64,000 nt of DNA from Gymnothorax reevesii (taxonomy: Eukaryota > Chordata > Actinopteri > Anguilliformes > Muraenidae): positions 94,500,947 to 94,564,946 of the forward strand of contig CM056573.1 in the NCBI GenBank assembly GCA_029721435.1. Reading direction: 5' to 3'. A model generated the notes under the pieces. The model was not told where the DNA came from, ran no database searches, and was given only the letters and a program-made list of their open reading frames with translations. Shown here piece after piece: positions 58,808 to 64,000 of the stretch (positions within the stretch are counted from its first letter, which is position 1; the number at the start of each line of letters is the position of its first letter). A program made the position numbers and the translations under genes.

Positions 58808-59290
58808 TGTTATGGCCCCAATTTTTTATGACATTTATGAGAGCAAGGGATGACAGGCAAAATTTTAAAACTCAAACAGGTTTAATTAAACAAAGACCAA
58901 CACAAACCTACAATTTATACTACTGACCAAGATTGATAATATAGAAGAAAAAAAAATACTTACAGTTCCTTGAGATGGGGTTGCTTGGTGATGTCCTGGG
59001 ACAGGAAAATGCTCCAACACAGGCAAAAATCCACAAAAAGCTTCACCGGTCTTGAAAAGAGTGACAGGTCTGGTCAAATGTAACCTTCTCCTTGCAATTT
59101 CTCCTACTTTACTCTCTCAATTTCTCTCCTGATATCCTCTTTTGCAGCCCCCTCCCACCTTTTAGTCTTTTTTTATTCTCTGGGAATTTCCATCTCAGAC
59201 ATGCCCAGGACATGCCCAAACCTAGCCCCAGACTGGGCTAAACAAAAAAAAGGTCAATACTGCCTTCTAGTGGCAATTCTTCACATTACA
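58808..59290 (-). repeat. 3' LTR of the truncated Gmr1-like element (483 bp)
   Basis: On the minus strand it begins TGTAATGTGAAGAATTGCC and ends GGGGCCATAACA. Internal blocks match the LTRs at 15216 and 12993. The TATA region has drifted to GGATATCAGG. Confidence 0.88.
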
Positions 59291-59426
59291 CCTCCATTCC
59301 AAAAGGGAAAAATTTTGACTCATGAAGGCAAAATTTTTCTTTTCAATACAAAAATGGTTAAGTAGACACTTGTATTTATATACATATAATACAATATGCT
59401 AATAAACACGTGATATATACACATAC

Positions 59427-62400
59427 TCAAACACGGGATAAGCAATCAGCAATTACATTGTCAGTACCCTTTAAATGCTTAATTTCCAAGTCAAACTCCT
59501 GTAAAATCAAACTCCAATTCAACAATCTCCAATTCTTGTTTTTCATCTTACTCAAAAACATTAATGGATTTTAGTCAGTGTACACGATCATTGGCTTTTG
59601 CCCTGTACAAACATAAACCCCAAAGTGTTGTAAAGATAGAACCAGAGCCAACAGCTCCTTCTCTATTGTGGAATAGTTCCTTTGGTGGCGATTGAACTTC
59701 CTGGAGAAGTATGCCACGGGATGCTCAATGTCATCAGAGTCACTTCTCTGTGGGAGCACAGATCCACAAGCTTGGTCGTTAGCATCGACCGCGATGGAGA
59801 ACGGTTTGTTGAAGTCAGGAGATTTGAGCACGGGGAAGCGACACAGCAGAGACTACAGGCGATCAAAGGCTCTTTTGCATGCTTCATCCCAAGTGAACTT
59901 TACCCCTTTCTTCAGTTGGTTGGTGAGACTGAGAGCAATCTCAGCAAAGTTCTTGCAGAACTTGCTGTAGTACCTGATCATTCCAAGGAAGGGGGGCAAA
60001 GCTTTTTTGGTGTCAGGAACTGAAAAGTCCATGATGGCTTGGACTTTAGCATTTATGGGTGCCACCTTACCCAGGCCTATGACGCAGCCAAGATAGGTGA
60101 CAGTAGCACAACCAAAGTCACTCTTGCTCAGGTTAACAGTCAGGTTAGCCTGGGTCAGGTGCTGGAACAACGTCTCTACATCTTTTAGATGCTCTTCCCA
60201 GGAGTCACTCCATGTGATCAGGTCGTCGATGTACGCACCCATGTGTGGCAATCCGGTGATTGTAGACTGTATCATCTTTTGGAACGTGGCTGGGGTATTT
60301 TTCACGCCAAAGGGTAAGACTTCATACTGGTGTAACCCAGATGGTGTGGCAAAAGCAGAGATGCTCTTGGCCCTATCAGTTAAAGACACTCACCAATAAC
60401 CCTTCAATAAATCAATCTTGGTCAGAAACTTTACTTGCCCTACTCTATCGATACAATCATCAATCCTGGGTATTGGAAACACATCAGTTCTAGTTACAGC
60501 ATTGACTTTGCGATAATCTGTACAGAATCAAGTACCTCCATCAGGTTTTGGAACCAGCACATAGGGTGAACTCCAATCTGAGTTGGAGGGTCTGATAATA
60601 TCATGTTCTAACATGTATTCAATCTCTTTCTCAGCAATCTTTCTCTTTTCAGGATTCATCCATTACGGATGCTGTTTTCTTGGTTTGGCATCACCAACAT
60701 CTACATGAGAAGCTATAGAAACTCTCTTTGGAACATCAGGAAATAGATCTTAATATTTCTTGATCAGTCTCTCAAACTGATCTTGCTGTGAGGGTTCTAA
60801 GTGCTGGAGTTTTACATCAAGATTTTGCAGCACTTCAGAATTCGACAATTTACATGAAAGAACTTCAGCTTTAATTCTAAGTTAATCATCTTGAAACTCC
60901 CCCTCATCTTCACACGTCTCAACCATAGGAGAATCTGAAGTGACAGCTGCAACCCTAGCATTTCTGTCATGATAAAGGTTCAGCATGTCAATGTGACACA
61001 GCTGTTTTGGCTTTCTCCTATCTGGAGTCTTGAGATCATTGAGTTTTGTTAGAATTTCTTAAGGACCATGAAATCTAGCCTGCAATGGATTGGACTGCAA
61101 GGGAAACAACACAAGGACCTTGTCTCCTAGTTTAAACTCACGGCTTCTAGCCTTATGATCATACCAAGTTTTCATTTTTCCCTGACTTGATTTCAAGTTC
61201 TATTTGGCTAGGTCACATGCAGCACGCAGTCTTTCCTTGTACTTGCTAACATAGTCTAACAGACTGATATGCGGCTCTTTCTCTCGCCATTGTTCACTCA
61301 ACAATAGCAAAGGTCCTCTCACTTCATGGCCAAACACTAGCTCAAACGGACTAAATCCAGTAGACTCCTGCACTGCTTCTCTAGCTGCAAACAACAGCAA
61401 ATGAACACCTTCATCCCAGTCTTTCTCGTAATCATAACAATAAGTCCTCATCATTGTCTTGAGAGTGGAATGAAACCGCTCTAAGGCACCCTGACTCTCT
61501 GGATGATAGGCACTAGAAAGAATCTGCTTCGCACCTAGTTCATGCTCTACCTGCTGTAACAATCCGGAAGTGAAATTGCTACCTTAGTCTGACTGAATTT
61601 CCCTGGGAAGGCCAAACAATGTGAAGAACTTTATCAAAGCCTTTGAGATTGCAGTGGACTTGATGTTGCGTAGAGGTATGGCTTCAAGGAATCTGGTAGA
61701 TGCACACATGATTGTCAACAAGTACTGATTTCCAGATCTAGTCTTGGGTAATGGATCAACACAATCAACAATGACCTTAGAGAAGGGCTCCCCAAATGCT
61801 GGGATAGGCTGCCATGGTGCTACAGGTGGGTCTAACTAGTGTTTTCCAGCTACCTGACAAGTGTAACAGGTTTTGCAAAAGTTGGAAACATCTTTCCGAA
61901 GCCCAGGCCAGAAGAAGTGTTTCATGATCTTATCAACAGTCTTATTAACACCAAGATGACCTCCTAAAAGTAAACTATGAGCCATTGTTAAGATCTCATT
62001 CCTGTAGTCCTTCGGAACAACAATTTGCCTAACCACTGCCCAATCTGCATTAGCAGGGATATCAGGAGGGCTCCACTTCCGGATCAACACACCATCCTTG
62101 AGATAATACCCAACTGGAACTGCGTCTATTTCTTTATCAGGAAGGGCTCTCCTCTTTACCACACAAATTTTAGGATCATTAGTTTGCTCCTGAATTAACC
62201 GCTTTCTGGACAGAGACAAGTCTCCAGACACATCAGAATCACCAGACCCATCTGGCTGGCTGAACAGAGAACTGATAAAAGTATCTGATTATTCCTCATA
62301 TGGAGAAACCATAGCAGGCCGAACAGAGTCATGAGGCGAACCACCTGAGTCATGACTATTCAATGTTCTGGACGGCACCGCATCATCTTCTTCTTGAGTC

Positions 62401-63765
62401 TTCTTGGCCATAGCACGGGTCACTGCACAGGAAGGATACAGAGATGGGTCTTCATTGCCATCTTCAATACTCGGCTGTGAAGTTAGATGATCAGGGGGAA
62501 CTGCATTGCCCCCAGCCAGGTCATTGCCTAGCAACAGAGAAAAACCCTTGATAGGTAGATTTGACATAGGTCCCACCTTTACCTGTCCTGTAACTAAATC
62601 TGACTTCAAGAATATAGAGTGCAGGGGTACAGATACAGTCCTTCCTTCAATACCTTGTACAAGTATGAAATCCCCAGAAGCAGTCTCATCACGTAACTCC
62701 AAGGAGTCCATCAACAAAAGTGACTGAGAAGCTCTGGTATTCCCTAAGATATATATGGATACAGGAGGAGAATGCTCATTCAGAGCCACAAATCCCTCTG
62801 ACACAAATGGAAGAAATTCCTCCCTCACAAAGTTAGCAGTATCAGGCTTTTTAGCCCCACAAGGAGCAGGCAATTTAGGAGATCGGTCATTTACTACAGG
62901 GGTTTCTAACCATGTTTTCACAAAGGCATTTGGTTTGGTATCCTTTTCTTTTTCTTTCTTAGCTTTAAGGAACCAGCAGTTAGTTGTAACATGACCAGAG
63001 TTCTTGCAATAATTGCAAACTAGACCACTTTTGTCACCGTCAGCTTTCACACTTTGATCAGACCTGTGACTGGATTTCTGAGCACCATCACCAGATTTGT
63101 CTTTGGGTGAGGAATTTTGGGTATCACCATTTCCTTTCTTCTGAAATTGGAACCATCTGTTGTTACTGCTAGACTGATATTTGGACTTATGTGTGAGAAC
63201 ATATTTATCTGCAAACTTGGCAGCTGATTGCAAATTCAGTGCTTGCTTCTCATTAAGGCTCCTCATTAAGGTAGGTCTTAATATCATCCTTAACACAGTT
63301 CTAGAATTCTTCAACTAACACCATCTCTTCTAGTGAGTTGAAATCATCCTTGACCTCCATAGAAGTACACCAGTGCTCAAAGCAAACCTTCTCATTAGCA
63401 AATTCCACATAAGTCTGATTGTCAGATTTCTTCAGACCTCTTAATTTCTATCGGTAAGCCTCTGGAACCAACTATGAGCTCTCAAATTAACCTTTTTGAC
63501 AACCTCATAATCAGAGGAATCATCTGCAGACAAAGCCGAATAGGCTTGTTGAGCTTTACCTTTGAGGACAGTTTGCGACATCAGAGGCCAGTGTTCCTTT
63601 GGCCACTGGCAACTTTTAGCTACCTTTTTCAAAGCACTGGAAATAGTTATTAATGTCCTTCTCCAATAATGGAGGCACCAGTTTTACCTCCTGGCTAGCA
63701 CAAAATTTATTTTCAGCGTCTATTTTTAGTTGCTCCATTTGGAGCCTTTCTTCTCTATCAAATTT
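59427..63765 (-). pseudogene. gag-pol of the truncated Gmr1-like element (heavily broken)
   Basis: In minus-strand order: SCAN-like capsid (about 63630-63240, broken), intact zinc knuckle CNYCKNSGHVTTNC (about 63019-62978), protease, integrase zinc region (about 61970-61850), integrase core C-terminal half (61562-61200), RT with YIDD (about 60237-60226) and RNase H to the D-C-L-S-R terminus at 59427. The protease motif D-T-G-A has become N-T-R-A, so its catalytic Asp is gone. Nonsense codons occur at 60390-60392, 59853-59855 and 59571-59573, and there are many breaks between 60400 and 61200. More decayed than the copy at 15.2 kb. Confidence 0.9.
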
Positions 63766-63768
63766 GAC

Positions 63769-64000
63769 AGCATTCACACAATTGTTTTTATGTCAGCCAT
63801 TATCTTTATACTTATTATCATTTTTACTACTTAACCGCCGTTCAACGCTATTAAACTAGTCCTACATGCTTTGTGCTATTTCAACAATTCATATATCAAA
63901 ACGTTTAGCGTTTTCTGGACATTATTGCTATTATTTTTCTCTTTCATACTATTTATGCTTTTTAAAATATTATACTTTTTCTAAATGTTTTTGGCCCATA
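63769..64000. other. Unassigned AT-rich DNA
   Basis: Sequence beyond the broken 5' edge of the truncated element. Nothing recognisable. Confidence 0.4.

Larger units (their letters stand above)
58808..63768 (-). mobile_element. Second Gmr1-like retrotransposon, 5'-truncated
   Basis: The minus strand holds one LTR (58808-59290), a purine tract (about 59291-59302) and gag-pol with integrase before RT, as at 15.2 kb. Homology ends abruptly near 63768 inside the charged region of gag, so the 5' LTR, primer site and gag start are absent. The LTR is a clearly different subfamily from the full-length element. Confidence 0.9.

Overview
This window is repeat-rich nuclear DNA from a vertebrate, most probably a ray-finned fish. 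The evidence is a sushi-class chromovirus, Gmr1-like Ty3/gypsy elements, several Tc1 families, Tol2-like hAT ends, an L1 3' end and many short inverted-repeat elements. There are no operons, ribosome binding sites or compact gene order, and I found no intact host gene. Almost every long reading frame belongs to a decayed transposable element.

Layout. 1-3.7 kb: mostly unassigned AT-rich DNA with a degenerate telomere-like patch, an inverted-repeat element and a CA microsatellite. 3.8-10.1 kb: a complete sushi-type LTR retrotransposon with a perfect 5-bp target duplication. It sits inside an older Myb/SANT-like reading frame whose halves lie on either side. 11.6-14.3 kb: a Tol2-like end, then tandem repeats split by an L1 tail and a Gmr1-like LTR. 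15.2-21.3 kb: a full-length Gmr1-like retrotransposon with integrase coded before reverse transcriptase. 22.1-23.8 kb: a Tc1 element inside an AT microsatellite. 25-36 kb: half-copies of non-autonomous elements, a Tc1 5' half and a tandem-core element. 36-44 kb: three Tc1 relics, another tandem-core element, a degenerate Gln/Pro-coding repeat and an inverted-repeat element. 45-54.9 kb: dispersed repeats, a large hairpin, a LINE tail, two tandem-core elements and a chromovirus 3' relic. 55-58 kb: a 2.6-kb element with long terminal inverted repeats built from one AT-rich motif. 58.8-63.8 kb: a 5'-truncated Gmr1-like copy on the minus strand.

How the parts relate. Nothing here forms a pathway; the logic is mobile-element biology and nested insertion. 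Four observations stand out. (1) The sushi element shows self-priming geometry: the sequence next to the 5' LTR is complementary to the predicted 5' end of its own transcript. (2) The Gmr1-like element has the Ty1/copia-like pol order and a SCAN-like capsid. (3) Several unrelated repeats share one design: a short GC hairpin, a GTCC/GTCT run, then tandem cores of about 135-175 bp, some carrying AGGTCA half-sites. (4) The 55-58 kb long-TIR element has no coding capacity of its own. All family calls are from motifs read by eye; no database search was possible.
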